Below are positions 9,007 to 17,211 of a DNA stretch of 64,000 nt, piece after piece; positions within the stretch are counted from its first letter, which is position 1, and each line of letters starts with the position of its first letter. The stretch is from an uncultured Paracoccaceae bacterium. GTDB taxonomy: Bacteria > Pseudomonadota > Alphaproteobacteria > Rhodobacterales > Rhodobacteraceae. The notes under the pieces are model-generated. The model made no database searches. It worked only from the letters and a program-made list of their open reading frames with translations, and had not been told where the DNA came from. Location: positions 97,069 through 161,068 of the forward strand of contig CALKOT010000011.1 of assembly GCA_938092015.1 (NCBI GenBank), in the 5' to 3' direction. Both the position numbers and the translations under genes were made by a program.

Positions 9007-11421
9007 TCAAGCTTTCATCTCGGCCATCAACGCCTCAGCCTCAGCCTCAAACAACCTCTCTTCGGCGGCACCTTTGACCGGCAATTTGCCAACCTCCATC
9101 AGCAGTGGGGCGGACAACGGCGTGACATGCGGCGCCTCGACCAGCCGGATACGCCCCCGCATTCGATCCAGCATTTCTTCGATGCGGTCAAAGTCGACCA
9201 TGCCGGTCATCGCCTCTTGCCGCGTCGCCTTAAGGATCAGGTGGTCGGGGTCATATTTGATCAACGTATCGTAGAGGATATCCGATGAAAACGTCGCCTG
9301 CCTGCCCGTCTTTTCCATCCCCGGCAAGCGCCGCTCAATCAGCCCTGCCACTGTCGCCGCCTGACGAAAGCTCTTCTTCATCATCAGGCTGTCCATCATC
9401 CAAGTGTCCAACCCATCGCGTAGCCCCTGCGCGTCAAACAGTGGGGCAGGGTCACGCACCGGCTCAAGCCCCCAGATCATCAACCCATAGTCGTTACAAA
9501 CATAGCCAAGCGGGTCGAGCCCCGCCGCCTCCATCCGCTTGGTGACGATCAGACCCAGCGTGTAATGGGCGTTTCGACCTGCGAAACCGAACGCGGTCAT
9601 GTACCAGCGATCCTTGCGGGGGAAAATCTCAACCATCAGCTCACCCTTGCGAGGGTGTGATGAAATCTGCTGTTGCAGCCGCAACCACCATTCGACCTCA
9701 GCTGGTAACCGTGCCCAACCCACCTGATCGTTCAGCATGTCGATCATGCGATGGGCCAAAAATGTCGAAATCGCCAGCCGCGCCCCGCTGAACACTGGGA
9801 TTTGTGGATCGCGGCCCGGCGCAGGCGTCACGCGAACCACCATCTCGCGGATAGCGTCATATTTGACGGTTTCTCCGCCAATCAGGAACGTATCGCCGAG
9901 TCGAAGGCCTGCGGCGAAGCTCTCTTCAACTTCGCCCAGCTTACGACCGCCCCTTACGCCTCGCCCAGACCGGACTTTCAGCTTTTCCGATTCCACGATG
10001 GTGCCGATGTTCATCCGCAACCGGCGAGAGGCGCGCGGGTCGCGCAGACGCCAGACGCCTTCAACCTCCATCAGTCGTCGCCAGTGATCGTAAGCCTTCA
10101 GCGCATAGCCGCCAGTCGAACAAAACTCGAGGCACTCGTCGAACACCTCCTGCGTCAGATCTCGATAAGGGCCAGCAGCACGGACCTCGTCAAACAGATC
10201 CGCCGCTACGAACCCGCCAGCACAGGCAGTCAGCAGGATATGTTGGCAGAGAACGTCGATGCGGCCGGACGACATCGGCTCTCCATCCAGCTCATTCGCC
10301 TCAACAGCGGCAAGGGCGCACCGGCATTCCAGCAATTCGAGGCGGTTGCCGGGAACCAGCATCGCCCGGCTCGGCTGATCAAACTGATGGTTCGCCCGCC
10401 CGATCCGCTGCACCAGCCGCTTCACGCCTTTCGGCGCGCCGACCTGAATGACCAGATCAACCGCCCCCCAATCGATCCCAAGGTCGAGCGATGACGTGCA
10501 GACAACGCCCCGCAGCTCCCCCCGCGCCATAGCGCCTTCCACCCGCTCTCGCGACTCGCGGGCCAGCGATCCATGGTGAAGGGCGATGGGCAGGCCCTCA
10601 TCATTCACCGCCCACAGCGCCTGAAAGAACAACTCCGCCAGCGCACGGGTGTTGATGAAAACAAGCGTCGTGTTGGCCTTGGCAATCTCGGCCATCACTG
10701 CATTCACAGCGTACCGCCCGCCATCACCGGCCCAGGGCGGCTCCCCCGCTGTTTCCAGAATGCTGATGTCGGGTTTCGGGCCGGGCGGGGTTTTCAGGAT
10801 GCGGCACCCGGTAGGGGCTAACCAGTCCGCCAACGCCTGAGGATCTTCGGTAGTGGCGGACAGCCCCACGCGCCGATGGTTGGGCGCAATGATCCCCAGC
10901 CGCGCCAGACAAAGCGCCAATTGATCCCCCCGCTTGGTCCCGGCCAGCGCATGTGTCTCATCGACGATGACGGCCTTCAGCCCGCCGAACATACGCCCAG
11001 CATCTTCCTGGCTAAGAAGCAGGGCGAGGCTTTCCGGCGTCGTCAGCAGGATATGCGGCGGGTCCATCCGCTGCTTGCGCCGCGCCGATTGCTTGGTGTC
11101 GCCCGTCCGATCCTCAGCCCGGATCGTCAACCCCATCTCGGCAATCGGTGCTTCAAGATTACGCCTGATGTCCGAAGCCAGAGCCCGCAACGGTGAGATG
11201 TATAGAGTATGGAGGCCATCTCGCGGCGCCTCAGCCAGATCGATCAACGAGGGCAAAAAACCACTTAAGGTCTTACCGCCACCCGTCGGCGCAATCAGCA
11301 GGTCCGCGCCACCTTGATCCGCGCGCTTGACCATTTCCAACTGATAGTCATGCGGCGCCCATCCACGCACAGCGAACCAGTCAGCGAACTTCTGAGGAAG
11401 CGCCTGCATTACAGCTGCCAC
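9007..11421 (-). CDS. Ligase-associated DNA damage response DEXH-box helicase (Lhr-like)
   Basis: An 804-residue superfamily 2 helicase. Motif I is APTGGGKT (near residue 45), motif II is the DEXH variant VDETH, motif III-like GLSATTEDP follows, and motif VI reads QRIGRANHQ. The long C-terminal region with winged-helix elements is typical of Lhr-like helicases. The family is named for clusters with an ATP-dependent DNA ligase and an exonuclease, but neither is adjacent here. Start choice: the first ATG gives MAAVMQALPQ; the Met at residue 5 is an alternative. Confidence 0.9.
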   Translation of the reverse strand: MAAVMQALPQKFADWFAVRGWAPHDYQLEMVKRADQGGADLLIAPTGGGKTLSGFLPSLIDLAEAPRDGLHTLYISPLRALASDIRRNLEAPIAEMGLTIRAEDRTGDTKQSARRKQRMDPPHILLTTPESLALLLSQEDAGRMFGGLKAVIVDETHALAGTKRGDQLALCLARLGIIAPNHRRVGLSATTEDPQALADWLAPTGCRILKTPPGPKPDISILETAGEPPWAGDGGRYAVNAVMAEIAKANTTLVFINTRALAELFFQALWAVNDEGLPIALHHGSLARESRERVEGAMARGELRGVVCTSSLDLGIDWGAVDLVIQVGAPKGVKRLVQRIGRANHQFDQPSRAMLVPGNRLELLECRCALAAVEANELDGEPMSSGRIDVLCQHILLTACAGGFVAADLFDEVRAAGPYRDLTQEVFDECLEFCSTGGYALKAYDHWRRLMEVEGVWRLRDPRASRRLRMNIGTIVESEKLKVRSGRGVRGGRKLGEVEESFAAGLRLGDTFLIGGETVKYDAIREMVVRVTPAPGRDPQIPVFSGARLAISTFLAHRMIDMLNDQVGWARLPAEVEWWLRLQQQISSHPRKGELMVEIFPRKDRWYMTAFGFAGRNAHYTLGLIVTKRMEAAGLDPLGYVCNDYGLMIWGLEPVRDPAPLFDAQGLRDGLDTWMMDSLMMKKSFRQAATVAGLIERRLPGMEKTGRQATFSSDILYDTLIKYDPDHLILKATRQEAMTGMVDFDRIEEMLDRMRGRIRLVEAPHVTPLSAPLLMEVGKLPVKGAAEERLFEAEAEALMAEMKA

Positions 11422-11444
11422 GGTGGAAAAGCACCAGCTAGCAC

Positions 11445-12278
11445 CTATTCAGATAGAGCAGTGCGTGCTGAGGCGCCCGCCCCACGCAGCATCGGGAATT
11501 CTTTCCCGACTAAAGCGTCGCCATCCTGGAGCGTGACTTGAGTGAACGGTGGCGACGTCACGATGCCTTCGCGCCGCGCAAATCGAACATCATCGCCAAG
11601 CAGGCGCAACGAAAACGCCCTGCGTCGCATGCTTTTGCTGGTGTTTGCTGGGGCGCCGTGGATGGTGCGATAGTCAAAGGCGATGGCGTCGCCGGGCGCG
11701 ACGTCCCAGCCGATGATCTCATAGTCATCGCGCAGGTTGTTGATATCTGGGATTTCCTCCAACCCATCATCGGCATTCAAAGCCTCACCGTTAAAGCGCT
11801 GCGGACGATAGTATTTGCCCCATTTATGCGATCCGGCCAGAAACTCCAGCGTCGTCTCCCGCGGTACATCATCCAGAGGAATCCATAGCGACAGCGTTTT
11901 GGGACCATCGACGCAATAGTACGGCGCATCCTGATGCCAGGGGGTTGGAACGCCCGCCGCCGCCTCTTTCACCAGTACATGTTCGTGGAACAATTGAACT
12001 GCGGTGCTATCCATCAGCTCCGCCCCGATTTCGGATGCTGTCGAGTTGAAGATGAAATCCTTGTATTCAGGTATCCGCGCCCAGTTGCAGTAATCGACAA
12101 AGAACCGCCCGCCGCCGTTTTCGCCGCGATAAATGCGGGCGTTCGGGTCCGGGTCATCCATATTGGCTTGAACACCTGCGCGAAGTGTATCCACCCAGTC
12201 AGCAAAAACGCCGCGTAGGACAGTCGCGCCGTCCTTGCGGAACTGCTGGATCGTTGCGTCGTCGATATGGCGGGGCAT
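11445..12278 (-). CDS. Phytanoyl-CoA dioxygenase family protein
   Basis: A 277-residue Fe(II)/2-oxoglutarate oxygenase of the PhyH type. The metal-binding H-x-D is in TPWHQDAPYY and the distal histidine in DYRTIHGAPANTS; the Arg that binds 2-oxoglutarate probably follows (MRRRAFSLR). I chose MPRHIDDATIQQF as start because upstream codons do not look coding. It ends 23 nt upstream of the helicase start and reads the same way. Members hydroxylate varied small molecules, and the substrate cannot be inferred here. Confidence 0.85.
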   Translation of the reverse strand: MPRHIDDATIQQFRKDGATVLRGVFADWVDTLRAGVQANMDDPDPNARIYRGENGGGRFFVDYCNWARIPEYKDFIFNSTASEIGAELMDSTAVQLFHEHVLVKEAAAGVPTPWHQDAPYYCVDGPKTLSLWIPLDDVPRETTLEFLAGSHKWGKYYRPQRFNGEALNADDGLEEIPDINNLRDDYEIIGWDVAPGDAIAFDYRTIHGAPANTSKSMRRRAFSLRLLGDDVRFARREGIVTSPPFTQVTLQDGDALVGKEFPMLRGAGASARTALSE

Positions 12279-12387
12279 GATGGCGGCTCCTACAGATTTG
12301 TCAGGTAAAGAAAAACAGATTTTGCCTGCGGTGAACATCCAAAATCTGTGGGTTGGGCAATTGGCAGTGGCGGGTATAATGCCTTGG

Positions 12388-13008
12388 ATGACAAAGCTGA
12401 TCCTTTATTCCTTTCGACGATGCCCCTATGCCATGCGCGCCCGCATGGCGTTGCTGCAGGCTGAACAAACGGTTGAGCTGCGCGAAATTGTTCTGCGCGA
12501 CAAACCTGCAGCTTTCTTTGAGGCGTCACCCAGCGCATCGGTGCCTTGTCTGTTAAATGATAGCGAGGTTTTGGATGAAAGCCTTGATGTCATGAAATGG
12601 GCGTTGGAGCGGAACGACCCTGACGGCTGGCTTGATATGCCGGAAGAAGGCTGGGATTGGATCGCGCGGGCCGATGGGCCTTTCAAGGATGCGCTGGATC
12701 GCACTAAATACGCGCCGCGCTATCCCGGAGTTGACCCGTTAGAGCATCGGGCGCTTGCGGCGACGTTTCTGGCTGATCTGGATGCTCAGATTGAGACGTG
12801 GATCTTTGACCGCGAAACGCTCGCCGACCACGCGATCCTGCCGTTCGTTCGGCAGTTCGCCTTCATCGACAAATCATGGTTTGAGGCCCAGCCATGGCCA
12901 TCCTTGCAGGCCTGGCTGGAGCGATATCTGGCGTCGGAGGCCTTTGGCGCGATCATGCCCAAATATCCGCAATGGGCTGAGGGCGAGACGGGCGTGCCTT
13001 TTCCCTGA
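12388..13008 (+). CDS. Glutathione S-transferase family protein
   Basis: A 206-residue protein whose N-terminus is a thioredoxin fold with a Cys motif (LILYSFRRCPYAMRARMAL, Cys12). The glutathione-contact segment ASVPCLL and DESLDVMKWAL follow, then an all-helical C-terminal domain. The CPYA active site places it nearer the omega/StrA-like class than tau or theta. An in-frame ATG three codons upstream is possible. It is convergent with znuA, with 5 nt between stops. Confidence 0.88.
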   Translation: MTKLILYSFRRCPYAMRARMALLQAEQTVELREIVLRDKPAAFFEASPSASVPCLLNDSEVLDESLDVMKWALERNDPDGWLDMPEEGWDWIARADGPFKDALDRTKYAPRYPGVDPLEHRALAATFLADLDAQIETWIFDRETLADHAILPFVRQFAFIDKSWFEAQPWPSLQAWLERYLASEAFGAIMPKYPQWAEGETGVPFP

Positions 13009-13013
13009 GGCTA

Positions 13014-14039
13014 TCAGCCGTCGAGGCATTCCACCATCGCGCCAGCCATGCCGGTCAATAGCGCCGCATAGAATTCAGCCCCCGGCTCAAGCGATGCGCC
13101 TAGCGGGTCAAGAACGCCCGTGCGAACGTCAGAGCCGCCAAAGACCGCATTCACAACACCAGAATTGAACTGGGGTTCGCTGAAGACGCAGGCGACCTTC
13201 TCCTTAGTGGCTAGGTCCTGCAGTTCAGCAATCCGCGCCGGGCTGGGCTTCTGCGCATCGCTCAACGAAATCGCTCCAGTGGCAGGCGTGTCGAACCGTG
13301 TTTCAAAATACTGGTACGCGTCATGGAAAACGATGAATCGCGCGTCATGAAGCGGGGTCAATTGGGCAGATATCTTGCCGCCCAGTTCATCCAGTCGAGC
13401 CTTGGCGGCATTTGCATTCGCAATATAGGCGGCTGCGTTGGCAGGATCTGCATTCGCCAGTGAATCCGCAATTACATCCAGCCAGGCTTTGGCGTTTTCT
13501 GGGTCAAGCCAGGCATGTGGGTCCTGCCCGCCATGATCATGTTCATCATGCCCGTCTTCTGCATGTTCATCGTGATGTGCATCTTCAGCGTGCTCATCGC
13601 CTTCTTTGTGGTCGTCGTCCTTGGCGTGTCCGGCGTGATCATCGTCGTCATCATGATCATTATGCTCGTCATGATCCTCATGAACTTCGAAAGTTGCTCC
13701 AGTACGGGTAGGTAGCACTATTGATGCGCCTGCGCCCAATAGCTCCACCGCTTTGGCTTCACTTGCGATGGTTTCCAAGCTGCGTTCCAACCACGGCGTC
13801 AGAGACTCGCCAATCCAGAAAACAATTTCAGCGTCCTGCAATGCAGCCGCCTCGGATGGGCGCATGGAATATGCATGCGGGGATGCGCCGATGGGCAGGA
13901 TCAGGTCGGGCTGGCCAACCCCTTCCATTACTTGAGTTGTGAGTGAATGGACGGGGGCAATGTCCGTCGCCACGCGGGGTGCGGCAAGTACGGGTGCTGC
14001 GGCGAGGATCAGGGCGGTTGTAAGAAAATGGTGCATCAT
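13014..14039 (-). CDS. znuA: Zinc ABC transporter substrate-binding protein
   Basis: A 341-residue periplasmic zinc-binding protein. A signal peptide (residues 1-19, ending VLAA) precedes TDIAPVHSLTTQVMEGV. The first zinc ligand region is ASPHAYSMRPSEA. A long acidic His-rich loop spans about residues 120-170 (at least 20 His with Asp/Glu), a low-affinity zinc trap seen in ZnuA but not in MntA/PsaA homologues. DPHAWLDPENA follows. It is divergent from zur-znuC-znuB, with two AT-rich dyads in between. Confidence 0.96.
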   Translation of the reverse strand: MMHHFLTTALILAAAPVLAAPRVATDIAPVHSLTTQVMEGVGQPDLILPIGASPHAYSMRPSEAAALQDAEIVFWIGESLTPWLERSLETIASEAKAVELLGAGASIVLPTRTGATFEVHEDHDEHNDHDDDDDHAGHAKDDDHKEGDEHAEDAHHDEHAEDGHDEHDHGGQDPHAWLDPENAKAWLDVIADSLANADPANAAAYIANANAAKARLDELGGKISAQLTPLHDARFIVFHDAYQYFETRFDTPATGAISLSDAQKPSPARIAELQDLATKEKVACVFSEPQFNSGVVNAVFGGSDVRTGVLDPLGASLEPGAEFYAALLTGMAGAMVECLDG

Positions 14040-14045
14040 CGACTC

Positions 14046-14094
14046 TGTTATGTTATAACACTTTGACGCTTGATAGATGTGATATCATAACTTA
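14046..14094. promoter_or_regulatory. Two candidate Zur boxes between znuA and zur
   Basis: TGTTATGTTATAACA (14046-14060) contains the perfect dyad TGTTATAACA. A second AT-rich dyad centres on TGATATCA (14080-14087) and continues into ATAAC. Both fit the TGTTATA-like Zur operator of alphaproteobacteria and lie between divergent zinc-uptake genes, one near each start. Zinc-loaded Zur would repress both directions. Confidence 0.7.
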
Positions 14095-14124
14095 TCAAGC
14101 GCCATCTTAGTGGGGGACCCGCCC

Positions 14125-14601
14125 GTGATCGGTTTTGAACAGCATGACCACCACGCCTGCATCGCGACAAGCGTCGCTGAGGCAGAGCGCCGCTGCGCCG
14201 CAGAAGGCCTGCGCCTGACAGACATCCGCCGTAGGGTGCTGGAAATCTTGCTGGACCGGCACAAGGCGATGGGGGCGTACGATATATTGGAAGTGCTCAG
14301 CGCAGAGGGTCTGGGTCATCAACCGCCTGTCGCATATCGCGCGTTGGATTTTCTGGTCGCCAACGGATTTGCGCACAAGATCGAACGCCTGAACGCCTTT
14401 GTCGCATGCGGTCATCCAAGCGGCGATTGCGCCCCAGCCTTTCTTATTTGCAGGGGCTGCGAAAAAGTGGCTGAGGCGCAAGCGATCCCGAACGAAGGTG
14501 CGTTGGGCGCCTCAGCATCTGCCGCAGGGTTCGTGATTGAGAGGGCGGTGGTTGAGGCTGTTGGGCTTTGCCCCGACTGTCAGGCAGGCAACACGGCGTG
14601 A
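14125..14601 (+). CDS. zur: Zinc uptake regulator Zur (Fur family)
   Basis: A 158-residue Fur-family repressor. LRLTDIRRRVLEILLDRHKAMGAYDILE is the DNA-binding wing, PPVAYRALDFLVANGF the recognition helix region, and CRGCEK plus CPDC near the C-terminus the structural zinc site. HPSGDCAP replaces the Fur-type HHDH segment, as in Zur proteins. I prefer the GTG at 14125 because GGGGGA lies 8 nt upstream; a GTG at 14110 is the alternative. It is the first gene of zur-znuC-znuB. Confidence 0.93.
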   Translation: MIGFEQHDHHACIATSVAEAERRCAAEGLRLTDIRRRVLEILLDRHKAMGAYDILEVLSAEGLGHQPPVAYRALDFLVANGFAHKIERLNAFVACGHPSGDCAPAFLICRGCEKVAEAQAIPNEGALGASASAAGFVIERAVVEAVGLCPDCQAGNTA

Positions 14602-15374
14602 ACGTTCCGATGCAGAGCATCGAAGCTGAAAGCTTGATCGACATCAGCGGTCTGACCGTGCGCCATGGCGGCAATACGATCCTGACGAATGTCGATCTCA
14701 GCATCAGTCCAGGTGAGATCGTTACAATTGTTGGTCCAAATGGATCGGGCAAGTCAACGCTGCTCCGTGCGATCATTGGTGCGGTGGCGCCAGCGACCGG
14801 ACAGGTGCGCACTGGCGACGTGCGCATTGGTTATGTGCCGCAAAAACTGCATATCGACCCGACGCTACCGATGACAGTGATGCGGTTTCTTGGCCTGCCG
14901 ACACGTGTTTCCAAGGCAAAAGCGATAGATGCCCTGTCTGAGGCCGGCGTCCCTGATATTGGCGGTCGTCAGATGGTCGATCTGTCTGGTGGGCAATTCC
15001 AGCGGGTCTTGCTGGCCCGTGCGTTGCTGACCGATCCGGATATCTTGTTGCTTGATGAGCCGACGCAGGGCCTCGATCAGCCTGGAACGGCCGCGTTCTA
15101 CCGGCAGATTGAGGATGTGCGCGCCCGCCTTGGCTGCGCTGTCCTTATGGTCAGCCATGATCTGCATGTTGTCATGGGCGCATCAGACCGGGTGATTTGT
15201 CTGAACGGGCACGTCTGCTGTCATGGCACGCCGGAAATCGTCGCCTCCGCCCCCGAATATCGCGCCTTGTTCGGAACTGGGACGGCGGGGGCGCTGGCGC
15301 TGTATCGCCACCATCATGATCATAGTCATGATGAAGATTGCGACCACGACCATACGCATCAGGCGGCGGAATAG
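14598..15374 (+). CDS. znuC: Zinc ABC transporter ATP-binding protein
   Basis: A 258-residue ABC ATPase. Walker A is GPNGSGKST, the signature is LSGGQFQR, Walker B is ILLLDEPTQGLDQ, and the H-loop is MVSHDLHVV. The C-terminus ends in a His/Asp-rich tail (HHHDHSHDEDCDHDH), fitting a zinc system. The GTG start overlaps the zur stop (GTGA), so translation is coupled; an ATG four codons later is possible. It energises ZnuB for zinc import. Confidence 0.95.
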   Translation: MNVPMQSIEAESLIDISGLTVRHGGNTILTNVDLSISPGEIVTIVGPNGSGKSTLLRAIIGAVAPATGQVRTGDVRIGYVPQKLHIDPTLPMTVMRFLGLPTRVSKAKAIDALSEAGVPDIGGRQMVDLSGGQFQRVLLARALLTDPDILLLDEPTQGLDQPGTAAFYRQIEDVRARLGCAVLMVSHDLHVVMGASDRVICLNGHVCCHGTPEIVASAPEYRALFGTGTAGALALYRHHHDHSHDEDCDHDHTHQAAE

Positions 15375-16165
15375 TGCTGGATGATTTCATGGTGCGCGCC
15401 TCTTTGGCGGGCGTTGGCGTTGCGCTGGCCGCGGCGCCATTGGGGTGTTTCGTTGTCTGGCGGCGGATGGCGTATTTCGGCGACGCGACCGCCCATGCGT
15501 CGTTGTTGGGTGTCGCCCTGGCGCTGAGCTTTTCGATGTCGATCTTCATCGGCGCGCTGGTCGTGGCGCTGTTGATGGCGCTGATGGTCAACACCTTGTT
15601 GGGTCGGGGATACGCGATGGACACGCTGTTGGGCGTGCTGGCGCATTCGGCCTTAGCCATCGGTTTGGTCGCGGCCTCGTTCCTGACCGGCGTGCGGATC
15701 GACCTGATGGCTTATCTGCTGGGTGACATCATTGCGGTCGGCAAAACTGATCTTGTGGTGATTTGGGGCGGCGCCGCGCTGGTGTTGGCACTGATCTGGT
15801 GGCGGTGGTCGGCGTTGCTGATGGTCACGGTGTCCGAAGATCTGGCGTATGCCGGTGGAAGTGACCCGCGCCGAGAGCAGTTGGTTCTGACAATCGGATT
15901 GGCGTTGGTCGTAGCCGTCGCAATCAAAGTCGTCGGCGTGTTGTTGATCGCCGCGATGCTGATAATTCCGGCAGCGGCGGCGAGGACATTCGCCTCAACG
16001 CCGGAGCGTATGGCGCTTATTGCAGCTGGGGTTGGCGCAGTTTCCGCGCTGGGCGGGCTGCAGATAGCTTTGGTTGCAGATACGCCAGCTGGGCCAACGA
16101 TAATTTGTGTGGCGTCGGGACTATTTGCGTTGTCGGCCTTGGCGCGGACGGTTCGGATAGCTTGA
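15374..16165 (+). CDS. znuB: Zinc ABC transporter permease
   Basis: A 263-residue ABC-3 family inner-membrane permease with about eight hydrophobic segments. MAYFGDATAHASLLGVALAL is the conserved first-loop region of manganese/zinc permeases, and VKVVGVLLIAAMLIIPAAAAR in outline matches the conserved C-terminal block. The GTG shares its G with the final base of znuC's TAG. The Met five codons later (VRASLAG) is an alternative start. It completes zur-znuC-znuB. Confidence 0.94.
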   Translation: MLDDFMVRASLAGVGVALAAAPLGCFVVWRRMAYFGDATAHASLLGVALALSFSMSIFIGALVVALLMALMVNTLLGRGYAMDTLLGVLAHSALAIGLVAASFLTGVRIDLMAYLLGDIIAVGKTDLVVIWGGAALVLALIWWRWSALLMVTVSEDLAYAGGSDPRREQLVLTIGLALVVAVAIKVVGVLLIAAMLIIPAAAARTFASTPERMALIAAGVGAVSALGGLQIALVADTPAGPTIICVASGLFALSALARTVRIA

Positions 16166-16329
16166 AGAAGATGGGTTTGGGGGTTTGCTGACCTTCGCCT
16201 TGCGGAGTTATTCGGGCACGCAGCACGCGTCCCCGTAGGCCCTATTCCTGCCAGTCTTCAAAACTGTCTAGGCCGAAAAGCCCTATCAAACCTCTTGAGA
16301 CCCGCCACCTCTTCAGCAAAACTCTCCTC

Positions 16330-17208
16330 ATGACAAACGACCCCCTCGCCCGCGCCGTCGCCTTGTCCTGTTTTACCGCTCCCGAAAGCGCGGAAGCGGT
16401 TAGCGGCGGCATAACCAATCTCAACGTAAAAGTCCGAGATCAGGGCCGCGACTGGTTGGTGCGTCTAGGCGACGACATCCCTGTTCATGGTGTGATGCGC
16501 TGGAACGAGCTTAGCATCAGCCGCGCAGCACACGCCGCTGGGATTGCCCCTGCCGTCTACCACCAGGAGCCCGGCGCGCTGGTGCTGGAATTCCTGACGG
16601 CTGAAACTTACACCGAAATGGATGTCGCCAACCCGGCAAACCTGCCCAAGATCATCGACCTGGTGAAACGATGTCATACCGAGATGCCAGCTCATTTGCG
16701 CGGCCCAATTTTGACGTTTTGGGTCTTCCACGTCCTTCGTGATTATGCAGCGACGTTGCGCGCCGATGGCTCCCCCCATACCCCGCACCTTAATGAGTTG
16801 CTCATTACCGCGGCCAAATTGGAACAGGCGGTTGGTGCGGTCACACTGGTTCTTGGCCATAACGATCTGCTCGCTGCCAACATCCTCGACGATGGTGAGC
16901 GGCTTTGGTTGATCGACTGGGAATATGGCGGCTTTAACTCTCCTCTCTTCGATCTTGGAGGCCTTGCTACGAACAATGGTCTAACCGAGGTGCAAGAACG
17001 CCTGATGTTGGAAAACTACTTTGAATCCCCGTCTGCAGACACCCTCTGGCATAGCTATACGGCGATGAAATGCGCTTCGTTGATGCGCGAAACCATGTGG
17101 TCGATGGTTAGCGAGATACATTCCGAGATCGACTTTGATTATTCCGTATACACTGCCGAAAACCTTGCGCGGCTAGAGGCTGCGCTAGCCGATTTCAGGA
17201 ACGTTTAA
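16330..17208 (+). CDS. Choline kinase-like phosphotransferase
   Basis: A 292-residue APH/choline-kinase fold protein. Catalytic loop LGHNDLLAANILDD (HxDxxxxN) is near residue 177 and the metal-binding aspartate lies in WLIDWEYGGFNSPLFDLG. EAVSGGITNLNVKV near the N-terminus is the nucleotide-binding segment. The next gene starts 3 nt downstream, so it is the first of a likely three-gene operon with a flavoprotein and an acyl-adenylating enzyme. Choline, ethanolamine or another small alcohol could be the substrate. Confidence 0.85.
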   Translation: MTNDPLARAVALSCFTAPESAEAVSGGITNLNVKVRDQGRDWLVRLGDDIPVHGVMRWNELSISRAAHAAGIAPAVYHQEPGALVLEFLTAETYTEMDVANPANLPKIIDLVKRCHTEMPAHLRGPILTFWVFHVLRDYAATLRADGSPHTPHLNELLITAAKLEQAVGAVTLVLGHNDLLAANILDDGERLWLIDWEYGGFNSPLFDLGGLATNNGLTEVQERLMLENYFESPSADTLWHSYTAMKCASLMRETMWSMVSEIHSEIDFDYSVYTAENLARLEAALADFRNV

Positions 17209-17211
17209 GCC

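Noticed and set aside
13515..13715. Short hydrophobic Val/Ile/Met-rich frame opposite znuA
   Set aside because: Reading the His/Asp-codon-rich loop on the other strand yields Val, Ile and Met codons, so it is an artefact of that repeat.
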